Of a DNA stretch of 64,000 nt, positions 22,264 through 32,787 are shown piece by piece (position 1 is the first letter of the stretch; each line of letters starts with the position of its first letter). The stretch lies in NCBI RefSeq assembly GCF_027579695.1, contig NC_083587.1, positions 55,357,021 to 55,421,020 on the forward strand, in the 5' to 3' direction. Below the pieces are notes generated by a model that saw only the letters and a list, made by a program, of their open reading frames with translations, searched no databases and was not told where the DNA came from. Both the position numbers and the translations under genes were made by a program. The DNA comes from Neoarius graeffei (Eukaryota > Chordata > Actinopteri > Siluriformes > Ariidae).

Positions 22264-23552
22264 TACCTGTTCAGATGTTAGGCTTGGAAGAGTTATGTTT
22301 GAGAAAAAACTCTGCAATGATAGTTTGTTTGGCATACCTTCTGATCTATACAGCTTCTCATGAAAACTTTTGAAGACCTCATTAATTCCCTTGGAAGAGG
22401 TTATTAGTGACCCTCCTCTTCTTATCGCTGGGATTACATGAGCAGTGCTTTGCTCCTTAAGCTGTCTAGCCAGAAGCCTGCCTGTTTCCTGTCCTGCTTC
22501 ATAAAATGATGTTTTCAATCTAAATCGAGCATATTCAGCCTTTTTGTTAAATATTTCATGTATTTTGAATTTACATTTGCAAATATTATTAAACAGACTA
22601 TCTGTATAATGCTTGGCCAGTTCGCTCTCCTTTATGATTAATTCTGCTTCCAATTTTTTTTTTTTTAACAGTGTAAATGTGCTCATTTTTCTTTTTGGAA
22701 GTTTGCGCAATTATTTTACCTCTAATGTAAGCTTTTGATGCCTCCCAGACCATTGCCACACTGTCTGTACTACCCATGTTGATCTCAAAAAACGATGATA
22801 GATCTTCAGCCAGTTGATTATGAAATACCTCATTTTGCAGCATCCTCCATCTACCTGGCCTGATTCTGTCTGGGTGTATATTTATACAGAGTTCAACAGG
22901 TGCATGATCTGACCGTGAAATAGCATTAATGTTGCTGTCGACGACAGCATTGATTAGATTCTGAGAGATCAAAATAATATCTATACATGAAAAGGACCTG
23001 TGGCAATGAGAGTAAAAATAATATTCTCATTTATTTGGATTAACCAAACGCCATATGTCAATCAAGTGAATGGCTGCTCTATCCTTAGGTATTACAGTTC
23101 GGGAAAATCTGCTTTTATCTAATGTATTATCCAAAACCTGGTTAAAATCTCCTGCCAAATCCACTTTACCTTGTGCATTCCCCAATATGCTATTAACCTC
23201 GTGGAAAAAAGATGGCTCGTCTTTATTGGGGGCATAAATATTACAGAGTGTTAATTCCATGCCATTTATGATGGTATCAAGACAAATAATTCTACCATTC
23301 GCATCCCTAAATTCCCTTACCAATGAGAAACTTAACATTGTGTACCAAAATAAGAACTCCATTTTTCTTGCTGGAAAAAGAACTATAAAAAACTTGCCCC
23401 ACCCAATCTCTTAAATGGTTTAGCCTCATTATCCTTTAGGTGTGTTTTTTGAATAAATGCCATGTCTGTTCGTTGAAGTTTAAGATACGAGCGCACCTTC
23501 TTCCTTTTCACCGGGTTTCCGCATACATTTATGTTCCGGGCCACTACCTTAA

Positions 23553-24576
23553 AGTGCCATTCCACCATTGGATGTATTCTTTGGCATCTCATCTCATCTC
23601 ATCTCTAGCCGCTTTATCCTTCTACAGGGTCGCAGGCAAGCTGGAGCCTATCCCAGCTGACTACGGGCGAAAGGCGGGGTACACCCTGGACAAGTCGCCA
23701 GGTCATCACAGGGCTGACACATAGACACAGACAACCATTCACACTCACATTCACACCTACGGTCAATTTAGAGTCACCAGTTAACCTAACCTGCATGTCT
23801 TTGGACTGTGGGGGAAACCGGAGCACCCGGAGGAAACCCACGCGGACATGGGGAGAACATGCAAACTCCGCACAGAAAGGCCCTTGCTGGCCACGGGGCT
23901 CGAACCCGGACCTTCTTGCTGTGAGGCAACAGCGCTAACCACTACACCACCGTGCCGCCCATTCTTTGGCATAAAATACAATATATTTTGACAACATATA
24001 TAAATGGTATCACTAGATAGAGAAATCTTTTAGCTTCAAAATGATATATCAAACATAATTTGACAATGACAAGTATATTAATTTTGCGACCAAAGTCACC
24101 TACCCTTTTAATTTCCGCGCGTGATGTCATCGGCAGGTTCCCCTTCTTGTGTACCACGTGACGTGTGACGTGGCACATATCAGCAATGGCGGATAGAACG
24201 CGATAAAAATAATACCAATAAATCTAGCTAATACCAATAAATCTAGCTAACTGAAAGATTAACTCAATTTTTCGCAATTTTTTTGGCCCCCATATACGAG
24301 GAGAAATGACTCTCTTACTTTGGGGGTTTCCTGGTCTAAAAATAGACCGACACGTGGTACACAAGAAGGGGAACCTGCCGATGACATCACGTTTCACTAC
24401 CGCGCGGAAATTAAAAGGGTAGGTGACTTCGGTCGCAAAATTAATATACTTGTCGTTGTCAAAAAATTATGTTTGATATATCATTTTGAAGCTAAAAGAT
24501 TTCTCTGTCTAGTCATGTTGTCATAAAATATATTGTATTTTATGCCAAAGAATACATCCAATGGTGGAATGGCACT
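23553..24576. mobile_element. TTAA foldback element M, copy 1, with SINE inside
   Basis: TTAA at 23549-23552 and 24577-24580. Ends AGTGCCATTCCACCATTGGA and complement; arms run about 280 bp inwards and contain 'ggttccccttcttgtgtacc'. Unoccupied length about 639 bp. Inserted a few codons after the ORF2 start of the L1. Copy 2 is at 59098-60120. Confidence 0.9.
23586..23960 (-). repeat. V-SINE-type SINE
   Basis: Full-length SINE on the minus strand: tRNA-like head GGGCGGCACGGTGGTGTAG with GGTCCGGGTTCGAGCCCC as B box, conserved core with GAGTTTGCATGTTCTCCCC, and a 3' end (GATGAGAT)n. Target duplication ATTCTTTGGC at 23576-23585 and 23961-23970. Inserted in element M. Confidence 0.93.
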
Positions 24577-24801
24577 TTAACATAAGACTTATTTGCCATT
24601 CAGGCCTTATGGAAAACAAATTCAAATATTGAGCATATAAAGGCAATTCCATTTTGTCTGACCTTCTTGAGACATTATCAGAGCTTTTGTACCGCTGAAT
24701 AATTTCAAAATCAAGATGTCCAGAACTGGCAAGTGAACAAACATGACCAAACCAGTCAACAAAAACCCTCCCTTTAGACTGGTGGCCAAATTTCCAAATT
24801 T

Positions 24802-26442
24802 CACTTAAGGGAGGATGGAATGTTAGCTTGTGGCATCCATGTCAGGGGGTTAATATGGCCCCTACTGAACTCATTTAGTGTGGATGCCACCTAAAGTAGG
24901 GTTTCTAAAAATTGTTTTACACCAAAAACTTAATGGCCACCACCCCACTCAATTTTCGGCCAGTTTTGTTGGCTGAAAAATAAGGGTTACTCCTAATGCA
25001 TCTTCTCCCATGTCAGAAATAAAAAATGGCATATGTTAACGACTCTCATTGTATGAAAGCTGATAAAAAGAGCTTTTTTTTTTTTAAATATAACGCTCAG
25101 ATATACATGTTTCAGAAGGAGGTATGAGATTCATCAAACATTGTGTTGAAAAAATGAAACTAACCAATTTCAATCAAACTACATGTATTTCTGCTTTTAT
25201 TTCTAAATATCTTCACTACACCCAACGCACCAATACCACATATTTAAGCATGTCAAATGGAACCTCAATGCTCCCAGAATACGAAAATGCCTTGTAAACT
25301 TGAATAAGATGGATTGCATAATAAGCTATACTGCGACAGTCCACCTGCATCAGTTCAACAGATTTTGTCAATGGAAAATTAAGGCGACCACACAAAATCT
25401 TATGATTTCTAAAGTGATAAACGTATTTATTATGTATATACACCCACTATATATGAAACTTATAAACAATACTTCTCTATTTTATGATATGTATCTTGTT
25501 ATTCATGGTAACAGACTGGAATGATTGAACGGAAACCAAAACAAGTCATTCTTAATTTAGTTAAGTATTGTAACATCTCTCTTTCACCAGGTACCCTGCA
25601 GATTGTAAAATTATGATTAATCTTGCTTTGTCTGGAGTAAACATAGATGACAGTTGCTTCATGAACCATGGATACCACTGACTCTTAATTAAGTCAATTT
25701 TCACTTAGGATAAGCTTAGGGTAAGGATAAATACAAAATAGCACAATTTCTGAATATGCGCTTTTCTTTGGCAGGATATTGTGACAAATGCTAAACAAGC
25801 ACGATGGAATCTGTCATGTATAGCCAAAAGAGAAGTTCTGACACTACTTCTGACTGGGATCTGTGTCTGTTCTGTCAGAGAAAAAACCTGAAAAAGGACA
25901 CAAGAAAACTTGGAGACACTGGATTTGAACGAGTTCGTCAAGCTGCAGCGGAACGCAAAAAGTACAACAACGTGGACAACTTCCACACCATAGAAAGGAT
26001 TCAAAATAGTGATGTAGATGAAGAAACCGACATCCTTTATCACAAAGACTGTTATTCAACATTTACAAGCTCTGACAAAATAGCACGACTTAAAAAAAAA
26101 TATATGAAAGCAGCCTCCCTTCAAGCAGTACATTTGAGGAGTGTGAACGATCAAGACCATCACTTCGCAGTGAAATTTCAACCATGAACACTGACCTATG
26201 TATTTTCTGCCAAGAGAAAAGCAGCAAAAATGAAATGGGAGAAGTAAAATTATGGGTACCCCCCAATTTTTTCGTTGATCAAATTGACCAAAAAATTACT
26301 TGGGGTGGTAATTATGTTTTTCCACATACAAAATTATTAAAAGCCTAATTCAAGTGGCATCCACCAAAAATGTGTCCATTAAGGGTCATATTAACCACCC
26401 AACATAGGTGCCACAAGCTAACATTCCGTCCTCCCTAAAGTG
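24802..26442 (+). mobile_element. CACTT-ended transposon, possibly CMC (CACTA/Chapaev) type
   Basis: TIRs CACTTAAGGGAGGATGGAAT and, inverted, CACTTTAGGGAGGACGGAAT, continuing 'gttagcttgtggca', about 55 bp in all. ATTT flanks both sides (24798-24801, 26443-26446), a possible 4-bp duplication; an alternative reading with TTAA/TAAA next to GGGAGG is weaker. A CACT terminus with a 4-bp duplication would fit Chapaev-like CMC elements. It carries one zinc-finger-like coding piece and lies between ORF1 and ORF2 of the L1. Confidence 0.65.
25804..26349 (+). pseudogene. Protein with two CxFCQ zinc-like modules, frameshifted
   Basis: Frame one (25804-26187) reads MESVMYSQKRSSDTTSDWD, LCLFCQRKNLKKDTRKLG, FERVRQAAAERKKYNN and ILYHKDCYSTFTSSDKI: a C-x2-C pair followed 60-70 residues later by H-x2-C, a likely zinc site. 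Frame two is in phase from about 26130 (TFEECERSRPSLRSEIS) and runs to 26349 as MNTDLCIFCQEKSSKNEMGE and VKLWVPPNFFVDQI, so a second C-x2-C module begins. The two frames overlap and look like one protein broken by a frameshift near 26130. I do not recognise the family; it is presumably encoded by the transposon. Confidence 0.55.
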
Positions 26443-26669
26443 ATTTCTAGGCCTCTTTTCAGATTTTGCCACTAGTCTATTATCAGTAGAAGAAAACATT
26501 CACACACAAGAGACTCCTACTAACTGGAGACCAAAAAATACCAAAAAAGAAAAGAAAATCTGACGGTCTGTGGAACGTCCAACTCTCAGATTCAGACAGC
26601 TACACAAAAACCGTCCAGCCACACCATACATTTCTCAAACTCTCCATTAGTGGTAAATGTCATTGTACA

Positions 26670-28759
26670 TTAGTCGTCACCAATGTCGTCTCTTCCATCG
26701 CCCTCCACCTCCGTCATTCGTTGCTCAATGAACTTGACAGCCTCCGACGCGTCTTGAAACTTTCTGTTCCTCTCATTCCATGTGAACCGTAGTGTCGCAG
26801 GAAATGCGAGGGTGAACTTCACTTTCTTGGCGTGCAGTAGTTGTTTGGCCGTTGCAAAGGCCTTTCTGCTTTCAGCCAGATCCTTTGTCATATCTGGAAA
26901 AAGCGAGAGGTTGCATCCGCTCCACGTTGCTCCCCCTTTCTCCCTCGCTGCTTGAAGCACCTTTTCTCTCGCAGATGAACGCAAGAATCGAATCGTTATT
27001 ACTCTCGGTGGTTGGTTTTCCTCCAGATGATATCTGTGAGAACGACGTGCCCTTTCAATCTCAAATTCACTGTCAACGTCCATGCCTAAACCCTCAGACA
27101 AGATCCTTTCAATGCATGCCTTTAAGTTGTTTCCCTCAGGGCCCTCCTTCAAACCTAGCAGCCTGACATTGTTACGGCAGCTTCTGTTTTCCAAATCTTC
27201 TACACGACTCCACAGTGTGTGTCTATACGCCTACGGTGTACCTCGCGGTCGTTGACCAACTGTTGGGTAGTGTCCTCTGCTTCGGATATTCGGGTTTCGG
27301 CCTCAGTCAGCCATTCTTGCATGGCGCTTACAGCATTTTTCAGTTCTGTTGTAGTCTCTTTCATAGTTGACACGTCCGTAGAGCTCATTTTGCTCACTTC
27401 AGTGAAAAGGTTTTCCAGGCTAGCATTGTGTTCAGAGCGTTTTGGGCTAGCACCACCAGCAGGCCCGGCGCCAGGAACAGTTTACTAAGGGGGCAATTAG
27501 AAATCGCAAGGGGGCAAATATTTTTCATACAGTGTGTAGTAGTGATGGCGGTCTGACAACGTGTTTCAAACAATTAACTGCGCCAACCACAAAACCACGG
27601 CCCCGAAGGTTGCTTTAGTCCGGGAAAATCATGTGACATATTACCAGGGCAGTTGCGCTTTATCAACACCCGTGCCCACCTGTTAACCCTCCCCTCCGAT
27701 TTTCTCACAGACACGCGGTACAACCGGAACATAAAACACACACAAACCTACAGGCAAGTCCTTTAAATTTAAAATACATACAAATAGCTCCGCGGCATGA
27801 AAACAAAACGTCAATGCAAGTCTAAGGTACTTGGCTCAGCGGCCAAAATCATAATTTAAAAAAAAAAATCAACAGACCCCGCGGCTGCACCAGTAATAGC
27901 CTTCCTGACTCGCACCGAGTCAACGCTAACCACTTAATCCGCGATCCCAGTTTAGGCGTGTAGGGGACTAAACACTCTGAAGTGATGAATTTTCACCCCC
28001 GCTGCATGGGGGGTGACGTCAACGACACATATTCTTACGCTATTTGCGCACAAAGCGGACCATATATGAACACATACACCAACATAAACGGAGATAAACT
28101 TAGCCTACAAAGAAAGAAAATGGATTCACAATATTGTGATTGAATTCGTTTAATTCGGTGGGGGAAAGACTCCCGTAAACTGACTGCATATTGCAGGATA
28201 TTGCAGAGACAGTGCACTTGTAAGTGTACATGTACCGTAAAAACCCCGCCTGCACAACCCCTCCCCTTGTCCTTATCACAGGTCTGTGTGCGCGCAGCTG
28301 TGTCAGCATTTCACACATACACCCACAATAACTAGTAGTCCCGAGTAGTTAGGATTGATACATATGTCTAAAACAGGGTTAATATTAAATTCAGGCTTTC
28401 TGAAATAATCCTACCTTAATACAGTTGAATTCTACGATTGCAACGTAAGAATCATAACAACCAATCAGATTTGTTCTACCGTGCCAGTTTTAGTAGTGAT
28501 TTATGTGAAATGTATTTTTGTGCAATGCGCAACCACTTAATATTTCGTATTTGAAAATGCAAATTATTAATACGCCTATAATACATTATATTTTCATAAG
28601 AAAACAATTAAGTGATCTGAGTCTCCGTTGAGGGGGCGGGGCTGTAGCCACGAGGGGGCGACGCCCCCTGTCGCCCCCCCCATGGCACCGGGCCTGACCA
28701 CCAGTGTCCCTGTCAGGCTTTCCACGCGTGTTCATGAAATACTTCGAGGATGAAGCCAT
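26670..28759 (-). pseudogene. L1 ORF1 (nucleic-acid chaperone), interrupted by a hAT
   Basis: Starts MASSSKYFMNTRGKPDRD at 28759, runs into the hAT at 28696, and resumes at 27459 as ASPKRSEHNASLENLFTEVS. A coiled-coil-like part follows (MKETTTELKNAVSAMQEWLT, AEDTTQQLVND). A 2-nt ACAC slippage near 27205 shifts the frame to LENRSCRNNVRLLGLKEGPE, the start of the RRM-like domain, followed by PPRVITIRFLRSSAREKVLQ and the C-terminal domain. This is the usual order of vertebrate L1 ORF1p, which coats L1 RNA as trimers. Confidence 0.85.
27460..28696. mobile_element. hAT-type element in L1 ORF1
   Basis: TIRs CAGGCCCGGCGCCAGG and, inverted, CAGGCCCGGTGCCATGG; perfect 8-bp duplication ACCACCAG at 27452-27459 and 28697-28704. 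Subterminal GGGGGC blocks; no coding sequence recognised in 1.24 kb. Confidence 0.88.
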
Positions 28760-28894
28760 AGTCTGTATTTGACGGATAAATTGACGAGGAAACTATGAAG
28801 CTATTGACGAGTATAACAAATAATCGTAAATGAGGAGATATTGACGGATAAATTACATTATTTCGGTGACGCTTCTGGACAACTTCTAGTGTGT

Positions 28895-28903
28895 GGCCAT
28901 CTT
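28895..28903 (-). promoter_or_regulatory. YY1-like motif at L1 5' end
   Basis: AAGATGGCC lies 23-31 nt from the L1 5' end, in the L1 sense direction. Human L1 has a YY1 site of the same core close to its 5' end that sets the transcription start. The function here is inferred from position and motif only. Confidence 0.4.
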
Positions 28904-28984
28904 ACTCGGCGAGCCCATGTGACTCTGAATAACACGTTAAGAAATAAAGCAAGTTTAAAAATGACTTCAGTTCTCCTTTAAATG

Positions 28985-29340
28985 ATGCAAGGAATCTGGA
29001 GGAATTTTGGTGCATAAAGGGCAAGGGCTCAAGCCTAATCTGGACACCCGTGATCTCAGATCCCTCAGAAGGCACTGCATCATTCATCTATAGTTGATAT
29101 AACCATATGGGCTCAGGATTACTTTGGCAAACCTTTATCAAGCTCGACAATAGAGTTACATCCACAAATTCCAGTTAAAATTTTACTTTGCCAAAAGGAA
29201 GTCTAACTGTGTTAACTCTTCTGGACACAGTCAGTCATCGACTTCTCTGGGCTCGGAAGCATCTGGGATGGACCATCACGCAGCGGAAACTTGTTTTGTG
29301 GTCAGACAGATCAGTATTCCAGGACCACATCAGTAGAAGA
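28985..29340 (+). pseudogene. Decayed Tc1 transposase fragment
   Basis: In broken frames the sequence reads like the Tc1 family of copies A-C: ESGG-ILVHKGQG, DTRDLRSLRRHCI, PYGLRI, then LLWARKHLGWTITQRKLVLW and SDRSVFQ, where the first catalytic Asp lies in the WSD motif. Several stops and frameshifts. No terminal repeats remain. Confidence 0.7.
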
Positions 29341-29530
29341 TCGGCCAAAGATGTACAGGAACTTTCAAGATACTTTGCAGCTACCATGGTACTGAGAAAG
29401 AAGAGTGGAGACAAAGTATTCAGGAAGAAATTACATGAATTTCTATTTTTATTAGCATGTTGGAACCAAACTTGTGATTTGGGGAATGTGTCTGAAGATT
29501 CTCAATCATCCAGGTCATAGTAAACTGTGA

Positions 29531-29643
29531 GTGGTAGAAATGGGCAACTGGACTTGCTTGACTCGCCATTCACACCCAGCCTCCAGCCTGGAGGCTGGGT
29601 GTGAATGGCGAGTCAAGCAAGTCCAGTTGCCCATTTCTACCAC
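29531..29643. repeat. Perfect 113-bp palindrome
   Basis: Two 56-bp arms are exact complements around a single C at 29587; the left arm starts GTGGTAGAAATGGGCAACTG. The insertion containing it is bordered by GATTTGGGGAATG on each side (about 29476-29488 and 29647-29659), and also holds 'tctgaagattctcaatcatc'. It could be the inverted end of a retroelement or a foldback element. Confidence 0.9.
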
Positions 29644-29659
29644 CCACGATTTGGGGAAT

Positions 29660-30702
29660 GGATCTGTAATGCTCAACAGGAAGTTCTAAAGAAGTCTAAA
29701 GGGGTCCAAACTTTCATTTCTTTTGCTGACCACATGGCTTACTGGTTTTTATGACGGTATAAGGTTTAGAAACTTTAACTAATCGAGCGGATGTTCGCTT
29801 TGCAAAATGGCTTTCGAAAAAAAGCATATTTATCTCACCATACTCTCACAAGAAAAACGCAATCCTGTTTTCCAGTTTTCTGGCACACATGGTGCTGATG
29901 TAGCGATCAGTTCACTGCTATTGAATTTCGATCCCAGAACCCACGAACTGAGTTAGGGATGCAATGCCACGTCAGCCACGGACAAAATGAGATTAATGGT
30001 TTCAGTTTAGCCTCAATGGTCATTAGCCCGAGAACCAAAGAAAGTTAGCGGAAGGTCAGCAGGAAGACGTGTATAAATGCAGCGAGAAGCAGAACTTGTA
30101 TCTTTACCCAATTCCTCTTATGCTTATCCGCTCACGAAGGCTTTTCCATGACAGCAGTAATTAAGAAAAAAAAAATTCCCCACTCAACACCTTGAACACG
30201 ATTCCAATACAGTGTTAAGGGTAAAGCCACAGAAGGCAGATAGCTCGCCTTGCAAAATTTATGCTAATAGTCAATTTGGAAAGTTGTTTAAATTCACTCA
30301 TTGAGCAGATTTTATTTAAAACACTTTATCAGAAACAAGAAGCTTGATTCCGAAACAGGCCTCAGCCACAAAGTGCAATCACAAACACATTAAGTAACTC
30401 CTCCATGTGAATATTAATGTGCTTATTCCGATAGGACCTGACCTCCACTCTGCATTCATTTTTCTCTTTAGACACTACAGGAGCAACGAAACCTGTTATC
30501 TTATTTATACTCTGAGCACAATATCTTGCTAATGTCTTCAGAATGGTGCGAAGTACCGTGTAGAATACAGGCTCTGCAAGTTGTACGAGTCAGACCACAA
30601 GGACATCGGATTTTTTAAAGTCAATCAGAGAGATGCATAAGCAACCTAGTTACAAAAAAAAAAAAAAACTAAACTAAAACCTTGTAACTCGTAGTAACGT
30701 TT
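29660..30702. other. Gene-less stretch
   Basis: No exon, RNA gene or repeat that I recognise. AT-rich, with poly(A) runs at 30167 and 30654. Part of it could be old unique intergenic sequence. Confidence 0.4.
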
Positions 30703-30710
30703 GGCTAGAT

Positions 30711-31590
30711 CAGGGGTGGGCAATTATTTTTTCCATGGGGCCACATGAGAAACAGAAAATTTTATGGAGGGCCGGACCAAAAGGCTGAACTAAATTCTGC
30801 ATAATATTAATTGTATTGCTTTATACAAAGCAATAAATAACATTGTTTTTACAAGCTGCTAAGACTGGTAAGAGTATGGAAAAAACGAGGTTGCCTTACA
30901 AAAAATGTCATTTATTCAATCAAATTTCCCAAAACAATGGTTAACAAAATGTGAACGTTTGTACCATTTTTTTTCAGTCACATTCACCCCAAAACACAAT
31001 AAAGACATCACAATATTGTCTTCCTACTCCAAATATCAAGCAAGATACATCATATTATAATAATGATGCCCACATTTCTAGTCTAATCACCTCATTTGGT
31101 GTTTTTGAGTTTTTTATTTGTTCAGTGAGAGAAATCTCGTCTCTGTTGGTCTTTAACGAGTGCATCAGAGTCAGGTTGAATGTCTGAGGTGGAGATGCGA
31201 AGCACAGCTGACAGATGATCATCAGTCGATTCGGTGTCGGTATCAGATCTACAGATCGGCTCGGGCTCCGGCGCCTGCTGGTGACGTCACACTATGTGAT
31301 TGGCTGGACCGTTTGAAGGATGACGTACAAGTTTGTGGTTGGTCTGGACAAATTACGGAAGTAGTTATCGCGGGATTAGGTTTCGTGCGATTTCATGTCA
31401 TGTTCATGTCGTGCGCATTGCGTTTTTGTTGAACACAACTTCAAAATAAAAGCAATGCACATTCAGTCCATGCATGAGGTAAAATTAGAAAATACGTTTA
31501 TTTTGTAATCTCTAATTAACCTTACGCGGGCCGGTCAGAATGAACCAAAGGGCCGGATGCGGCCCGCGGGCCGTAAAATGCCCAGGTCTG
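30711..31590. mobile_element. hAT-type element (CAGGGGTGGGCAA ends)
   Basis: Ends CAGGGGTGGGCAATTATTTT and, inverted, CAGACCTGGGCATTTTACGG; perfect 8-bp duplication GGCTAGAT (30703-30710, 31591-31598). The subterminal 'ggccggaccaaaaggc'/'gggccggatgcggcccgcgg' is typical of Charlie-type hATs. Non-coding, 880 bp. Confidence 0.88.
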
Positions 31591-31828
31591 GGCTAGATGC
31601 TAGTCTCTATCTGGGGTGAGGCACGGATATCTGATGTCTTAATGATAAAATTTACACACATCTGCTGTAACATTAGCATGCCTAATATTGTCTCGGTCCC
31701 CCTTGTGCCATCAAAACAGCTCTGAGCCATCGAGGCACAGATTGCAGTCAAATGTTTTTGTTTTGTTCCTCCCAATGGAGTGCAATGACACAAAGTACAG
31801 TATCTAACTGGCAGAGCTGTTCGAATAA

Positions 31829-32300
31829 CAAGCTCAACTGTGAGCTACTGCTCACTTACGTATCCCCCCCGCTCTCGCTTATATCAGAATGCAAGCGATC
31901 GAAGGAATAGGAAACTTATTATGAACGTTGACTTCAACAAATAATGAACCCTGAAATAAGTAAGTAAAGCGCAGTGTCTCTCCCCAGGGATTTCAAATAG
32001 CATCCTGGTAAACGGTCATTTTGAAATAGCGTCAAAATCCACCCTGTGCGTTTCGTAAATACGTTCAGTCGGTAAACAGGAAGTTGATGTGTGACAGACC
32101 TGAAAATAGGACACACGGTATAGAACCCAAGCTGAAGTTTGGTACCAAGTGGCTATGATTTGTGGTTGCTAAGAAAAAGGGTGTTTCAGACGGACAGACA
32201 GAGGTAAATAAACCAGTATCCCCCACCCCTTCGGAGCAGGAGTATAATAAGCCAGTATATTATATCCTCCCTCCTTCAGAGCAGGCGTATAATAATTATC
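31829..32300 (+). repeat. Repeat family Y, copy 1
   Basis: Shares long stretches with 63430-64000, such as 'gctcaactgtgagctact', 'tatcccccccgctctcgctt', 'tgttgacttcaacaaataat', 'agtaaagcgcagtgtctctc' and 'caagctgaagtttggtacc'. It ends in 'tatcccccaccccttcgg'/'ggagtataataa' sequences. No coding capacity. Possibly a DNA transposon with TATCCCCC ends, as in family Z. Confidence 0.6.
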
Positions 32301-32509
32301 CAAACGCTAAGGAAAGACACTTCCTTTAGCATAGAATAAACCTGGATCATCCTTTTATGAAAGGAGCTCATGCCATCCCATAATTCCTTGGAGGACCTAG
32401 CGATGCACCATCAGTGTACCATTCACACAATGATATGTATGTACAGTAGTAGCTTTGTAGACCTAACGTGCTCATCTGGCATAAAATTTAATTATTTTCA
32501 TACAATGAT

Positions 32510-32750
32510 TGGGATTCACGTTGATAAATACAAGTGGAAGCCATGACCAAAAGGTTGCTGGTTTGATTCCCTGGACCAGCAGGACTGGCTGAAGTGCCCT
32601 TGAGCAAGGCACCTAACCCCCAACTGCTCCAGCAAGAGTGGTGTACCTTGTGTCTGATTAGCCAAAGAAAAGCTGATGCGATCATCAGTTCGGGTGGTGC
32701 CCGACGGAAACGAAAACAAGTGAGCAACTAGCCTCAATGTGGCAGCCATT
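32510..32750 (+). repeat. tRNA-derived SINE-like fragment
   Basis: Contains GGTTGCTGGTTTGATTCCCT, a B-box-like motif, followed by 'gctgaagtgcccttgagcaa' and 'ggcacctaacccccaactgc', a core widely seen in fish SINEs. The A-box part is decayed and no target duplication is clear. Confidence 0.55.
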
Positions 32751-32787
32751 TCGTTTCATTTGCTTTTGTGACCAGTAGCCTAAACTT

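Larger units (their letters stand above)
10671..24599 (-). pseudogene. L1 ORF2 (endonuclease-reverse transcriptase), broken into six pieces
   Basis: ORF2 begins near MANKSYV at 24599. Pieces, in order: endonuclease start INVCGNPVKRKKVRSYL; more endonuclease with CNIYAPNKDE, GDFNQVLD and SDHAPVEL (about 23362-22900); linker to 22270; RT with AMKTGKSPGTDGFPVEYY, VGFLQGRSSTDNLR, SLDAEKAFDRVEW, GTRQGCPLS and LMLYADDILFLTSD (20655-19880); a C-terminal part GKVNVIKTVIAPQINYISMM (15000-14556), WYIERDKNPII (13830-13506) and CWKCKKETGTFLHLMWDC (11195-10671). Insertions of a TTAA foldback, Tc1, hAT, palindromic TTAA element and gypsy separate the pieces. Besides these, a TAA stop follows LTSDP, and the catalytic Glu of the expected QETH motif is Lys (FIQKTHL). 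Confidence 0.9.
10456..28925 (-). mobile_element. L1-type LINE, full length, carrying seven insertions
   Basis: The perfect 15-bp target duplication TGAATAACACGTTAA lies at 10441-10455 and 28926-28940; it is also part of element X in copy 2, which has it once. The 5' end is at 28925 and the 3' end at 10456. Order on the minus strand: 5' UTR (about 165 bp), ORF1 from 28759, ORF2 from 24599, C-terminus to about 10671, 3' UTR. Seven top-level insertions with their target duplications add 13,076 bp, leaving 5,394 bp of L1. No long poly(A) remains at the 3' end. Confidence 0.9.
4869..28977. mobile_element. TTAA element X, copy 1, expanded to 24 kb by nested insertions
   Basis: Ends are TTAA|AGGAAAACTGAAGGC at 4865 and CTTCAGTTCTCCT|TTAA at 28978-28981. 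The element's own sequence survives in three pieces: 4869-5371, 10334-10455 and 28926-28977. They align in order with X copy 2 at 38901-40394. A Tc1 inserted after 5371 and an L1 after 10455. TTAA duplication fits the piggyBac or Kolobok superfamilies. The element itself shows no transposase; a short frame MAALTPDVSKSR in piece one is disrupted in copy 2. Confidence 0.85.

Noticed and set aside
24802..26442. TTAA target instead of ATTT for the CACTT-ended element
   Set aside because: The left flank has TTAA but the right has TAAA, and the inverted repeats extend outward to CACTT on both sides, so ATTT is the better duplication.
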